Shown here piece by piece: positions 26,711 through 39,443 of a DNA stretch of 64,000 nucleotides. How positions within the stretch are numbered: the first letter of the stretch is position 1; every line of letters starts with the position of its first letter. Under the pieces are notes generated by a model. It was not told where the DNA came from. It was given only the letters and a program-made list of their open reading frames with translations, and searched no databases. Source of the stretch: Silene latifolia (Eukaryota; Streptophyta; Magnoliopsida; Caryophyllales; Caryophyllaceae); NCBI RefSeq assembly GCF_048544455.1, contig NC_133538.1, positions 438,834,311 to 438,898,310 on the forward strand. The letters run 5' to 3'. A program made the translations under genes and the position numbers.

Positions 26711-27125
26711 AAGAGTGAATAATGTTCTTCTATCGAGATCCAACCTAAACGTTGACAGGCCGGTCTGCCCAGTTTTGTGATCCTTAATAGTCAGTTTGTG
26801 ATAAGGAGTCGTGGAAAGGATGAGTTTGATGGGAAACAACTCTATCAACAGTGTCTGCAATGAACAATTGCAAGACAGACTTCCTTCTCTATGAAATCCT
26901 ATCTCTTCTCCCCATCAAAACAGCTGGTAGCACCTTCGTCCTGTCTCACCCTTGGCGATATCTCTGTACACTATCACGACATTATCACATCTTACTCTGG
27001 TAGATATGGGAAATTCTTGACTACCATAGACCATATAGTCAGCCAGCTCGTTTACAATCATGGCTTCCGCTGTTTTGCTCTAGAAATCCGGAGCAAATGT
27101 CGATAGAAGAACATTATTCACTCTT
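26711..27125. repeat. Perfect 26-nt inverted repeat pair
   Basis: AAGAGTGAATAATGTTCTTC plus six more bases at 26711-26736 is matched exactly in reverse complement at 27100-27125. About 360 bp of non-coding DNA lies between. It may be the remnant ends of a small inserted element; outward, the right side reads GGGGGTGTTTGGTTCG, a typical plant TIR-element start. Confidence 0.7.
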
Positions 27126-27199
27126 TTTCCTGCCTGTTTATTTCAAACTCAGTCTTTAGTGGAGTTGAAATTAAATAAGGGGGTGTTTGGTTCGAAGGG

Positions 27200-28440
27200 A
27201 AGGAATGGAATGGAGTGTGGATACACATCTTCTGTTTTCTAGATTCGCATCTGCCCGTGAGTAGATACACATATGGCATGTGTTAGGTGTATTTTTTATT
27301 TTGCTGATTTATTAAAGTAACTTAATGTCACTTTTTTCATGTGTTTTTTGCCAGGTCAGTTGCTAGGGTCTTTTTAAGAAGATGGATGAACTCAAGTTTT
27401 CTGGATTTTATGTTTTTTTCTTATGGTGGTATTTTGTAATTCAGTTTGTTCATTGTCTTTTTTTAACATTGTTAAATTCACAATATGTTATTCAAATTTA
27501 GAATATGAGATTTTTTTTTGTTCCTCAGTGGGTAACTGCCACTGATGAGTATAAATTTCTTGATCAAATGGTTTAGAGTGAAGATTGGAGATTCTCGATT
27601 TTCTGTAAGAGTGAATCTTGCTCAATGTTTATATAAGTGCATGTTTTAGAGTGTGTGTCCATTTGAATTTAGCTATCTTTTTAGGTAGCCAACATACTTC
27701 TCCAATAGATGTAGAATACTTTGATTCAGCTCACCGTGCTCCAAACTCTTGGATACTATCGAGCAGTGTTAAAAGTTAGTTTTTGTGAGACAGTTGAACA
27801 TGCAAGTTTAGAGCTCATTGTTTCAACTTTCAAGTAAGTCGAAGACTCGGATGAGATAAGACAAGTAGATGTAGATAGTGTGAATGTGTGTGGTTGACAT
27901 GCTTGGAGAGGGTGATCTACAGTAGTCCAAATTTTCATTACACTAGTCAAACCATTTTTTATTGAATAAATCGGAGTAATAAAGAACACGATGATTATTA
28001 AATTGAATACTTATTAGAATATAATTTCGTGTCACGGTATTACGGACCTAGGGAGTATAATTAACTAAAATTTTGCTAGGATGCTGCGTTGATACTTATT
28101 TTACCTGGAATATCCAATGATTTAATCCAAGTTCCTCAAAAATAGAAAAATAGGAACTTCTATTATTGTCCAACATGACATTCCTTCGAAGTCTTCAATA
28201 CTACAAGTTTTCAATTGTAAGCAAACCAACAAGACAATCCTTCTACAATTTAGAGTTACAAAACTAGGAACTTCTATTATTGTCCAACATGACAATCCTT
28301 CGAAGTCTTCAATACTACAAGTTTTCACTTTTTTACTAGTTTTTACATACTACTAAGTCCACAGCAATACTGTAAATGGCTTACACTTTTACTCACCGAA
28401 ATCAAACTGGAAATAACTTTTGAGTAGTTCAACTGCGGCA
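27200..28440. other. Non-coding space between convergent E2 genes, with a 63-bp direct repeat
   Basis: AT-rich DNA without a recognisable gene. A 63-bp sequence starting TAGGAACTTCTATTATTGTC occurs at 28151-28213 and again at 28265-28327 (unit spacing 114 bp), differing at one visible base. Confidence 0.7.
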
Positions 28441-30679
28441 ATCACTTTTGACTGATTCGACTCGAGCAATTTCTACTATCGTGATGAGTCATTTCACCAC
28501 ATGCACGACAATTCCTAAGAGGCTTTGCATTTTATTGTACTGCTTTTTCCTTGCTTGAAGTGATGCGTCTTCCCGATCCCTTATTCTTGCATTTTTCTGG
28601 TGGTAGAACAGTAACTTCAGTAGGAATTTTTGACCCAATAAGCATCTCAATTTCAGCTTTCTTGTTTTTTGACTTCCCACTTTTAACTGAAATCATCAAT
28701 TTCTCATTGAAACTATGAAGAAGTTCAAGCAGCTCATCACCAAGTTCCTCATTATCCTCAACAAGCGAAACCAAAGTAAATAATTCCGACCACAATTCAC
28801 TTACCTTGCTTTGGTGGTTTTCTATCGACATACAATCAGCTAGGAGTGTTGTCCCAACAACATTAAAAATAGGGCGGCAGGTTGCATTTCTTCTCCATCT
28901 GTCTAGTAGATACTCCCTTGGTATTTCATCAAACTCTTTATCCTTCAACGCCCACAGAACATGCTTGCAAAGTAATCCGTTTCTTTCAAACATTTTACAC
29001 GAGCAAGAAAACTTGTTACCAGTCAAATCAACTGTGTATACCTTGTTTTTCTCACGGTCTATTATCGAAATATGGTCATTGTAGTCTTCAATCGTCCTCG
29101 GTGAAAAACCACAACTAAAACAAGCAGCTTGGAGTTCTTGTTGGAATTCATAAAAGAGAGTTGTTGTGTAGAATTCAGCAGTTTTCTTTTCCAAAAGCAG
29201 AGGTGTTGATAATTTTGGAGAAGATTTTTTATCATCCGCTATCACCTTTGAATATTTCCTTCGCTGAGCATCCATAGCTGATTGGAAACGCATCCAAAAC
29301 TCGACAAGAGTAAGGTGCGGGTTAGTGAAATTCCCAAAGAAGCTATTTTCATATTCTAACCTTGATGTTGTGCGCATAATCCCGCCAAGATATATGTCTC
29401 TAAAGTAGGCGGGAATCCAAGTTGCACGAATGTCAAACATTGACTTCAACCATTCATGTTCAGAAAGCTCATACGTGGAAAGAATCGCCTTCCATCTCAA
29501 TTCAAATTCTTCTGTATCAATCTCTCCATCCCAAACTATAGAATTTATTTCTTTCAAAAAGTTAGTGTTTTGGCAAATTGATGGACCGACTTTGTCTGGC
29601 AGCTTTTTCATTATATGCCACATGCATAATCGGTGTTGTGTGTTGTCACCAAACACATCTTTTACAGCTTGATTGATGCCTCGGCATTGGTCAGTTATTA
29701 TTGTAGAAGGATAGCAATCACCCATAGCCTTTACAAAGTTGTCAAACAACCACGTAAATGATTCTCCATCTTCCTTTCTTAACAAACCACCCGCAAAAGT
29801 GACACACCTTTAATGGTTGTCCACACCCGTGAAAGGGCAAAACACCATTTTATATTCATTGAAGTTATAAGTAGCATCAAAAGAGACGGCTTCACCAAAA
29901 AGGGCATAGTTTTTAATTGAGATTGGATCTGCCCAAAACACCTTACTTAGTCTCTTCTGATCATCCACATCAAAGTCAAAATAAAATGATGGAGACATAG
30001 CCTTCTTTTGCATGAAAGTCTCAAGTAACATCTCAGCATCATATTCCTTGATGTACTTCTTAACTTCCCTTGAATTTTTTTTGAAATCTTCTAAAGATGC
30101 CCCAACATTTTTGTACCCTTTTACATATTCTTTGAACATTCTAAATGAATCCACCGGACCATGATTAACTTTTGAATTATCCATGATCATTTTCTTGTGA
30201 AAGAGATTCAAATTTCTAGATGGTTTCAAATGAACCATTGTTGATGGTGTAACCATAGCATGTGTGTGAACCTCGACGAAATCATAAATTTCATATTCAC
30301 CACTATCCATTCTCCTAAAACTAACCTTAGCTTCACATCTTGTTCTGGTAACAGTCCTCTTCCTTTTAGTTCCCTTATTCCTACTTTTGCCTTCTTTATT
30401 ACACACACAACGTTTGTGTGTAATAATCCCTTTAACCAATTTTGTTGAATCTAACCTTGGAACAAAACCACAAACTTTGGCATAATTGTTGTAAAAATCA
30501 ATGCCATCTTCCAAATTTGGAAATACCATGCCATTCAGTGGTTTAACATGTTCTGGACAACTCGGGAATCCGAAAATTATATGATCAGAACCAACTTCTG
30601 GGGTTTCTACAAGACAATCAACAAAAAGATTGTTATTAATGTGAAACCAATTTTTATTAGCTAGTACAATAATGTGCAA
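28440..30679 (-). pseudogene. FAR1/MuDR-type MULE transposase of E2, two internal stops
   Basis: Reading from 30679: the FAR1-type finger region (CVCNKEGKSRNKG, TRCEAKVSFRR, VHTHAMVTPS) is followed by KNVGASLEDFKK, then the transposase core with SFDATYNFNEYK (Asp), IITDQCRGI (Asp), CMWHIMKKLPDK and GGIMRTTSRLEYENSFF. After that come a SWIM finger (CSCKMFERNGLLCKH) and, after a stop, a CCHC knuckle (CRACGEMTHHDSRNC, about 28445-28500). A TAA at 29810-29812 interrupts GVDNH where E1 has Lys; the frame then continues unchanged. A second TAA at 28532-28534 precedes the knuckle. Both are single-codon changes, so inactivation looks recent. Short upstream exons near 30690-30960 probably encode the N-terminus. 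Confidence 0.85.
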
Positions 30680-30759
30680 GATACAATTTTTTTACCTGGT
30701 GTGTCAGTCAATGGAACTACACAAGCAATGTCATTGTCTGCACAGGAAACTATGCATAG

Positions 30760-31400
30760 TGAGAGATACACATCACTAGCATATTAGATACACCAGTTCA
30801 TGTATTAAGATACGTCTTTGTTAAATTCCAAAATAATGAATATGAAGGTGCATTTTTTGTACCTGGTGCATAAGTCAAGGGAAGCGGTATATCAGTACTA
30901 CCTGAAGCATGGACATTAATAGTAGGTATACTATCTGCAAACATACACAGCTCAATCAAATTAGGTACTCTAGTTGTTGTGTCAGAATATATGTTTTTTA
31001 GATACAGACCTTTCACTAGCTAGGTACACTCTTTTAGCTACATAGATACACTTCTGTTAGTTGCTCAATAAGCGAAAGAAAAAAGACAATAAATCATAAC
31101 TAGCTGGAAAAAAAAAATCTGAACAGGTACATTTCTTCATTACCCTAGATGCACATGTTCAGTTATCTAATACATACTATTTAGAAATAGAAATTTATCT
31201 AGCTGGAAAAATGTACCTAACAAGTTAAAGAGGTGTATCTTGTCTAAGGTCACATTTTCTGACATCTCATGTTAATTCGGTAATAAACAGATACATGAAT
31301 CGATTCATGAATCAATTCATGTATCTACCAAACCATAGATACATTTACACAACTTTCTATATACACGCAATATTTTAATTGAAGGAAAATCAGTGATGTG
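30760..31400. repeat. E2 GATACAC-type repeat upstream of the transposase
   Basis: Words such as AGATACACATCACTAG and GATACATGAATCGATTCATG are scattered through the 5' region of the minus-strand transposase, between short possible exons. Confidence 0.6.
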
Positions 31401-31973
31401 TACCTATAACTTCTTCTATGACTGAATCGTCCTCTCTTCCGTTATCTGTTACAATTTAATTAAAAATAAAAAGTATTAGCATACCTAAAGCAATTTCAGC
31501 AATGGATCCCTAATTTAATTAATTTTTCTAGAGTTCCCAAAAAATGTATTTGGGAGGAGAACAATAATCACGAAATTATGAGTACCTGAAGGAGGAGAAC
31601 ATTACGAAATTATCACCATCCTAAAATTAGTAACAAAAAATTAATTAAGTCACCATCAAAAACTAAAAACACGATCTGCAATAAAAAATCGTAAACCTTA
31701 TTTTTTTCAAATTTCAATTGTTCAAAACCTAATTTTTGATTTTTCAATTGTTTATGTGAAACTTACCTTTGATGCGCAGCAATGGAGTTTGAAGGTTCGA
31801 TATAGAGGTGCAGCAATGGAGTAAAGTTACTGGAGATGGAGATGGAGGATTTTTCAAATATTTTTGGTTAGTTTTTGATGACAGTTTAAGTTAATACGCG
31901 TGTGTAGTCTCACTAAGGTAGGTTCATAGGGTTCGTACATTAAGCTGGTTCGTTCGTACCTGATCCCGCCTCT

Positions 31974-31978
31974 ATATA

Positions 31979-32031
<53 letters not shown>
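31974..32031. repeat. (TG)n(TA)n tract between E2 and B
   Basis: TA, then about ten TG, then TA repeats, between the right end of E2 and the left end of B. Confidence 0.9.
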
Positions 32032-32036
<5 letters not shown>

Positions 32037-32589
32037 CAGGATCCGGTGAGAACCACTAACATAATGAGAACCGTGAAAACCCTTACTAAATCATCATCAA
32101 ATCTTGTTCTGAAAGTTTTGATGGATCATTTACCTTTTGTTTAGTTTATTCAAACACATTTTTAGTATAGGTAAACAATTTTTTTTATTTTATTAACAAA
32201 ATATAAACTTAGTGTACGAAAGTACAACTACGTATACTAAAATATCTATAGATGCATGAAAACGAATACTAGGTGCATGAAAATTGTTACATGCATGAAA
32301 ATGATTACTAGGTGCATGAAAATATCAGGCTCTAGGTGCACGAAAACGAGTTCTAGGTGCATGAAAATTGTTAGATACATGAAAATGAGTAGTAGGTGCA
32401 TGAAAATTAATAAAATATTTCTCGTCTCAATTTCCGTCAATAATTTATACTTTTTGGACCAAGATATATGTTATCTAGCCATAGAATTGTATGCCGAATC
32501 CAAATATGTCATTATTTTTTAGAAAAAATATCCGTAAGGTGGACTTCTCACGGTTCTCATTATGTAGGTGGTTCTCACTGGATCCCCAA

Positions 32590-32592
<3 letters not shown>
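32032..32592. mobile_element. B, short non-autonomous TIR element in (TA)n
   Basis: 561 bp bounded by TA tracts. The left end reads AGGGTCAGGATCCGGTGAGA. The right end, reverse-complemented, reads AGATTGGGGATCCAGTGAGA. Both continue into ACCACNNACATAATGAGAAC, so the terminal inverted repeats exceed 45 bp. The interior holds about seven GGTGCATGAAAAT-type units (32250-32410) and no gene. The ends are close to those of element C. Confidence 0.85.

Positions 32593-32629
<37 letters not shown>
32593..32629. repeat. (TA)n tract between B and the gag element
   Basis: TA repeat running into the left LTR of the gag-only element; the exact LTR start within it is ambiguous. Confidence 0.85.
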
Positions 32630-32640
<11 letters not shown>

Positions 32641-34044
32641 CGTTTCTGCACCTCCCGCAAAACACCCAGTGATGATTGGGCCCGCGTCCACAGTTTGGCG
32701 ACTCCGTTGTGGATTAATACACTTACGTGTTGCCAAGGGTGAAACTTAAACAAGGTTAGGGAATATTTTATAAGAGACATTTGTCGGTTTCCATAACTCG
32801 ATCTTCCTAAATCGTTTTATTCGGCCTTCCTAGGCCCAACCCAACCCATTCGACCAATCGTCTAGACGGTCCAAATTCTTATCTGGGGCTAAGGATGGAT
32901 AGCGATTGACGTCAACCATACCATGATGCTTACTCCTATTTGTATCAAGGGCTTTCACTACTCGAGGAAATGGACTAGGAATCGACCCTACTTTTGTTTG
33001 GCACGAGCCTCTCCACAGACCCCGGGTTTGATTGCTTGGTATGGCAACCCACCTCTTTAAGCCAAAACCCTTCTAAATACACTCAGCATACCGTTATAAT
33101 GCCCATATGTATGTTTGTATACGTGATCGCCATTTTTTAAACAAAGCCATGACAAAATTTTATAAAATAAAATCCTTTTCAAAATGTAAACATTTTCAAA
33201 ATAACGCAAAATGAGTCAAAACTTTGTAAAAATATCGAGTCAAACTTCAGGCCTAATACCCATTTCAAAACCTGTGCAAAAAAAACGAAAAAAAAAGTCC
33301 AAAAAAACGAAAAAAGTCTAAAAAAAAACGAAAAAATCCAAAACAAAACGAAAAAAAAAAGTCCAAAAAAGAAAAGAAAAAAAAACAAAATATTTTCCAA
33401 CTATGTAAATGTAAATATGTAAATTCAATTGGGCTAAGTTAGAGTCAAAATTCAAATCGACTATGCCCTAGTCGGAACTCTGTCGAGTCATAACCAGTCT
33501 TCCTTTACATTTTGGGTCTTTTCAAAATTCATGTCAAGTCCTAAGGCGTCACGCCGTCATTTTGGACCCCCTACCCCAATTCAGTTAGGATCTAAACATT
33601 TACACACCTCGACTCACATATTTGAGGCTAACACATCGAGTCATTCCAAAATCCGTCTCTTGAATTCTCCTAATGACACGTTCGGGACACACATACCCGA
33701 ACCTCAGGTCAAGTCTGTCTTAAACACACGAATTAGAATTAACAAGTGTCGCCAATCCCGTCAATCAAGTCAACCACATAAATGTCACTCTGTCAAAGTC
33801 AACACTTGAGTCTAAGGTCAAGGTCAAACACCGTGAGTCCAAACACGAGAAGTCACTCACGACATTTCCTGGATTCACAAGTCAAGAGTCTAGTCATCTC
33901 GTCTCGTCGTATATCCTTTGTTTGTCGCCTTAGTATGCGTGATTCCATGTCGAATCAAGTTGTAACGCGCGTCATTTTCTTCTCGGTAGGAATTCTACAA
34001 TTTTCAATGAAAGTGTTCAAGAACGTTTATCTGTCGACGTCGAG

Positions 34045-35331
34045 GGACTGAGTGCTGTAGTTGTTAAGCTTCAGGCCACCATCGAAGATTTGAGCGCTCG
34101 TGTCATCAATATGGAAAACAAGATAGACATGATGAAACCTTTACCATCTTCTCAAACCTCAAGGCCGGTTCGTAGCTTCAACACAACTTACCCATCTAAG
34201 AGGGCCAATGAATACAAGGGAGTCAACCTCTTGGAAACTCCACCTAGAAGGCCGATACGAGCTTATAGGGAATTCATTGACCTCGGAACCACATATGAAG
34301 TAGCTCTATAAAGACTGGTTTCCCAGGGAAAACTTCATCCAATTGGTCCAACCCCAGACCCTGAAAAGATATTCCCTAGGTGGAAGGGCAATTCATATTG
34401 TCAGTACCATCGAGGTAGAGGACACAATACGGAGGAATGCTTTTGTCTAAAGCATAGTATTCAGGATATGTCGAGGATGGCAAGCTTCCAATGCCACCAT
34501 TAGTTGAGCAATTCGATGGGACCGGCCCTCTTGGGTCTAACAACACTAAACACGATGAAGAATCATTCCTAGACTTTTCTCATCTCCTCGATCCTCGTGA
34601 TGATGAAGAGATCAATGTCCTTGAAGACGGCGATATCCAAAGTGGAATGCTCATGCTTTCCATTGCCTTCAACAACAAATTTTCCAAAATAGAGGGAGCT
34701 ATTGATACCCTAAACTCTCGGCTTTCCAACATAGAAAACCAGTTTGCTGAAATGGGTAAGAAGCTTGATGCCCAACCTCTCAAGATGAAAAGTGTCAAGA
34801 CAAACCCTCAACCTGACAGTCCTAAAGAGAAAGAGAAAAGTGAGCAATCTATTCCTAGTTCTTCTCATCTAGGAACCAAAATCAACAAAGGCAACCTCAT
34901 GAGTCATGGAGCCTTCTTCAAAGAAACCTAACAACTCTTCAAGGTCATTCACAAATGCTTCCGAGAAGAAGGATACGCCTCCTAGGAAATTTACCAACAT
35001 TGGTATTACATACAACGATGCCCTTCAGAGACTCATAGAGCGGCGAATGTTGAAGCCAGTCGGTCCTACACCAGATCCAGAAAAGAAGTCTATGTTCTGG
35101 GATGAGAATGCCTACTGCAAGTACCATAGAGGCAAAGGGCATGATACAGAGAAATGTTTCAAATTAAAACATGTCATTCAGGACATGATCGAAAGCGGGA
35201 AGTTGTCTCTCTCAACTTTTAACCCACACGGCAAGTTAGGCAATCCTCATGGATATGCCACCTATCAGGAAACTTTTCTTAACCGTTATCATTCTAATAT
35301 TCCCAATGATGAGGACGTGGTGCTCAAATGA
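34045..35331 (+). pseudogene. Gag-like ORFs with a duplicated coiled-coil plus zinc-knuckle module
   Basis: Two similar modules follow each other. Module 1 (about 34045-34480) has a heptad-like region (LSARVINMENKIDMM), then PIGPTPDPEK and the knuckle CQYHRGRGHNTEEC. Module 2 (about 34670-35331) has a heptad-like region (IDTLNSRLSNIENQF), then PVGPTPDPEK and the knuckle CKYHRGKGHDTEKC. Module 1 is interrupted by TAA at about 34309, and the frame changes near 34480 and 34920. Gag coats the element RNA in particles; the knuckle binds nucleic acid. The second module's frame is open to 35331. Confidence 0.75.
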
Positions 35332-37700
35332 ATGAATGCTCAAAGCCAGATGCCAAAGCTAGTTACTGGAATAGTAAATGTTCGAGCATGGGCCGATGAT
35401 TACGAGTCTGGATTTAAGACCGAGTCAAAGTCTGAGTCCGAGTCCGAGTCTTAGGCTTTCTTTCCCATAATTGTTCTAGTATCTTTCTTTGTGTCCATTT
35501 CTAGTGACAACCTGGGGGCTGTCCCACGAGTCACATGTCTTTTCGAGTCTATGTTAAAAACACTTATTATTCATTTCAATAAAAGTACACTTTTCAATCC
35601 ACATATTCTATCCTATCTCTTCCTTTACCATTTCCTATGACAACAAGAATTAATTTGAGACATTTTAAAATGAACAGCACATGGCAAGTCGATGTGAGTG
35701 CACTTAAACGATGTTCCGTTCCAAGTTATAGAGGACCTGAAACTCCGTGTTCATTTTTCTTACCTATTCCATGTCTGGCAATGGAAACCTCACTATACCC
35801 TAGTTTAGGACGAGCCTATATCAAGAGGTTCTAGGACGAATCCAGACCATCTCCCTTGTTAATGATCCATGATGGAAGGCAAGCCCATTCCCCATAATAA
35901 ACAACCCCTGTTTACTAATGACCAACCCGTTTCACACTAAAGGTGCTAGTCTGACTCAAATCCATGGTAACAAGCAAATCCAAGACGATACGATCCATGA
36001 TCAAAGACAAAGGCTCATTCAAGAGAAATGACCAAGATCAATATCCAAGACAAAAGAGTCAAAAGAAAAAGGCTCGATCAAGGACGTTAATATCCAAAAT
36101 CAAAGTTATCTTCAAAAATCTTAGCAAAAAGCCGAGATATATTCCAGACCGAGAATCTGAGTCTGAATCAAGAACGAGTATGAAATCAAATACGAAATAC
36201 TGCTGAAGTCTAAAAAGAATCAGGACATCGATGAAGATGGTCAGCTAGCACCCTCGCTTAGCCTTTCATACATTACACACCCTTAATCCTTCTCGAGACC
36301 GTTACGGTGAGATAGTTAGGAATTTTGAGAATCCTCTCAAGCTCGTCAAGTATACCCATCCTTTAGGGCCAAGACATGGAAACTTGAACCCGCGTCATTT
36401 TAACCTACCTTTATATGCTCAAGCTACATCAAGTCAAGAGACTCCATTTCCAAGCCATATTACAAGCCATAATCCCATCAAGCCTCAACTCCACAAAATC
36501 AAGCTCATGAAATTTGTTCATCAAAGCCTCATATTACCGAGCTTCACATTCCAAATATCCAATCCAGTTTCACGTTGACCCAGACACGGAGTCTTCGAAT
36601 ACTTTTCTACCTAGAACGGGACGAACCCATATCATCCTTGGGGTCCACTAAGTGTGCTCACATGACAAGAAAATTTTTACAAAATTAGTTATACCTCTTT
36701 GGTCTATGATCAGAGGGAGTTATCTCAAATCGATTCTTCGAGTCACCAAAGGAAAATACTCTCCTGACCCATGCACTTTAAGGTCCTGACAACATAAGCT
36801 TAGGCACACACTTGAACTACGAGCATGGTTTGATTTCACCTCTTCAGGTGGATACGTAGGCAGTCCTTTCTTACACAAGAAGGATACAACCACAAAACCT
36901 AAATAAAATTAACCAAACCTCAGAACTACGATCTGGTTTGATTTCACTTCACGTGAATACGTAGGCAGTCCTCAAGGACACAACCACCTCAACCATCAAC
37001 TTTCAACCTCAATTATCAACCACCTCAATTATCAACTTTCAACCTCAAATACCATCCCTTTCCATTTCATAACCTTCGAACCACAATTTCCATTTTTACC
37101 TCTTTACTGGGGGCTCCTTTTTATCGCCCAGCTTCTTTTTACCAAATTCCAGAGTTATCTTCTCATCTTGGGGCTTCTCTTTCGAGATGCCACCCTTCCT
37201 TTATTCCTCTCTCATTTAAGTCTAGCTAGTGCTTAGTCCGAACGATGGCAAGATCTTAGATCGATTCTCAAAGTTTATCGTGCCTCAAAGAGGAGTCTCT
37301 TTTACAGCAAACGATGTCAAAAGATGTCTAAGTAGACAGCTGATCCACGGCTCATGCCTTTATATGTCCCCATCGTTCTCGCAATTATTCTACCTTGGGA
37401 ATAATACGCGTTGTCACCCATACTTGGCTAGGGGTACGCATACTTAGGCAAAGTCTGTCAAATTTATCCATGTGTCACGTCAGATCTAAATTAGCGTTGC
37501 GTCAGTCTATCGTCTTGCATCCTAGTGAGTCGATCTCATGTCAAGTCCTTTGACTAGAGCCCATTGAATATGCGTATCACATTTCAAACGATAAATTTCT
37601 TTGAGCAAGTTTTAAATGACTTTTATAAAAAAAAACAAATTTTGCAAAACCTATGTGTTTCCTCATGTGTTTATGTGCTATTTGCCTATTAGATTGCGTT
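35332..37700. other. Non-coding interior of the gag-only element
   Basis: No RT, RNase H or integrase motif in any frame that I can see. The text carries many CAAGTC/GAGTC words, and two copies of ATACGTAGGCAGTCCT occur at about 36852 and 36957. Confidence 0.6.
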
Positions 37701-37734
37701 ATTGTGTGGCTACTAACCATGCAGGTGAGTATCA

Positions 37735-38260
37735 GAAGCAGTGCTCGCTCCAACTGGGGGCTTCGCTCAAGTCTTCATTCTCCTCAACGGTGACCAAGAT
37801 GTCCCTAGTCGTCAATATATATGTTCCAGCGTAGCAGTATTTTGCAGTATTGCTCACTCAAGGTTTCTTCCATGGCGATAAAGATGTTCCTAGTCGTCAA
37901 TATATAGGTTCCAACACAGCAGTATTTTGCAGTATTGCTCACCCAAGATTTCTCTCATGGCGATCACGATGTTCCTAATCGTCAATGTGTCCCCCAATAA
38001 GAATTCATGATCACTAAATACAGTTCATGGGCTTCTCCTCTTTATCGGAATTTCGCATACAATGACCCAAGTATATATTCTCTTCAGCGATGCTAAGGAC
38101 GCGTCGTTGTTGATTTATTTTCTTCAATGGGGCTAAGGACGCGCCGTTGTTGATTAAAACACCTTTATTTTCATCAGCGATGCTAAGGACGCGTCGTTGT
38201 TGATCCTTTGTTTTCTTCTCAGCGGTGCCAAGGACGCGTCATTGATTGACTCAACATATA
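37735..38260 (+). repeat. Tandem repeats in the 3' part of the gag-only element
   Basis: Two repeat types: about 100-bp units with GATGTTCCTAGTCGTCAATA and CAGTATTTTGCAGTATTGCT (from about 37790 and 37870), then about 55-bp units with GCTAAGGACGCGTCGTTGTT (from about 38090 to 38245). Confidence 0.75.
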
Positions 38261-38289
38261 ATTCATCCCCACAGAGTTCGAGAGAAATA

Positions 38290-38640
38290 ATTCCCGAAGA
38301 GTTATGTACTTTCAGATAACCCTTTTTCAGGATATCTTTCAGACGACCCTTTTCAGGATAAACCCTTCAGATAACCCTTTTCACGATAAAGCCTTCAGTT
38401 CTTTCAGAAACTTGCCTTAATCTTTCAGACAACCCTCATATATTCGGATAACCTTTAGATAACCCTTTCAAGATAATCCCTTCATATGTTTCCTTTAGAA
38501 AATCCTTTCAGTAACCTTCAAATAACCCCTTCTCAGTTAAGTCCCTTTTCAGTCCTTCAGAGAGAGTTATCCTTCAACCTTTCCTTTAGAGATAACCTTC
38601 AGAGTTAGCCTTCAGAAGTGTTAGGAAGTTTCTTCAGAAT
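38290..38640 (+). repeat. Degenerate TTCAGATAACCC repeat
   Basis: Short units of the type CAGATAACCCTTTTCAGGAT, strongly degenerate. Not telomeric: the period and sequence differ from the plant CCCTAAA unit. Confidence 0.7.
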
Positions 38641-39025
38641 TCCCTGTAACCCCCTATTGCTTTCAGACATCAAGTTATCTTCAGATCAAGAGTTTTGCCG
38701 AAGCGTCTTCAGTCTCGTTTCACCCAGGGGTGTCTCAGGTATGGTTTCTTCTTATGGCTGGCGAGCTTCCTTACGTAGTCTAATGGACTTTAAACGACCC
38801 TCCCCGGAAGTCGACAGACTCTAAAATGTTCCCGACGACATGTCCTTGGCTCATACCCCTTGAGCCACCACGCGTCGCCATAGTCATCAGGTTGTAATCT
38901 TCGATTGACCTGAGGGCTATACTTTGACTTTCGCCTTATCCAGGCCTCAGTCAAAGTGGGGGCTCTGTAGATACCTCGTTTCTGCACCTCCCGCAAATCA
39001 CCCAGTGATGATTGGGCCCGCGTCC

Positions 39026-39028
<3 letters not shown>

Positions 39029-39120
<92 letters not shown>

Positions 39121-39147
39121 AGAAAGAAAGAAAGAGAGAAAGAGAGA
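39029..39147. repeat. (TA)n(GA)n tract between the gag element and A2
   Basis: About 57 bp of TA repeat followed by about 60 bp of GA/GAAA repeat. Confidence 0.9.
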
Positions 39148-39404
39148 GTCGGGATCCGGTGAAAAATCCTAAATATTTGAGGATTGAGGAATACAATATC
39201 ACAGGTTCTTCAATACAATATCACGGAAAAATCAGAGTTGTCCAAAAAAAAATTCATAAAAAAAAAAGTTTTTTTTTTTTGTGCAGCTATTTTTTTCGTG
39301 TGATATTGTTTCGAATAACCTGTGATATTGTATTGAACAACCTGTGATATTGTAACAAAATTCTCAATCCTAAAAAAGATAGTGTATCCTCACATGATCT
39401 CATT

Positions 39405-39406
<2 letters not shown>
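39148..39406. mobile_element. A2, second copy of the short TIR element A, inverse orientation
   Basis: The left end reads GTCGGGATCCGGTGAAAAAT. The right end, reverse-complemented, reads AGGAATGAGATCATGTGAGG, and both match the two ends of A1. Only one internal unit is present, against four in A1. No gene. Confidence 0.8.

Positions 39407-39441
<35 letters not shown>
39407..39441. repeat. (TA)n tract between A2 and C
   Basis: About 35 bp of perfect TA repeat. Confidence 0.95.

Positions 39442-39443
<2 letters not shown>

Larger units (their letters stand above)
32630..39028 (+). mobile_element. Gag-only LTR retrotransposon with 63-bp LTRs (TR-GAG-like, Tat/Ogre-type gag)
   Basis: The right LTR (38966-39028) is 63 bp, TGTAGATACCTCG...CGCGTCCACA. 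The left LTR (32630-32692) matches it from TACCTCG onward, its first bases merging with the TA tract. A PBS-like TTGGCGACTCCGTTGTGG follows at 32695, and a purine tract AAAGTGGGGG precedes the right LTR. The 6.3-kb interior encodes only gag pieces; I find no protease, RT or integrase. It would depend on enzymes of another Ty3/gypsy element. It sits in a TA tract, so the 5-bp target duplication is hidden. Confidence 0.75.

Noticed and set aside
38290..38640. Interstitial telomeric repeat (CAGATAACCC units)
   Set aside because: The unit is about 20 bp and degenerate and does not contain the plant CCCTAAA heptamer.
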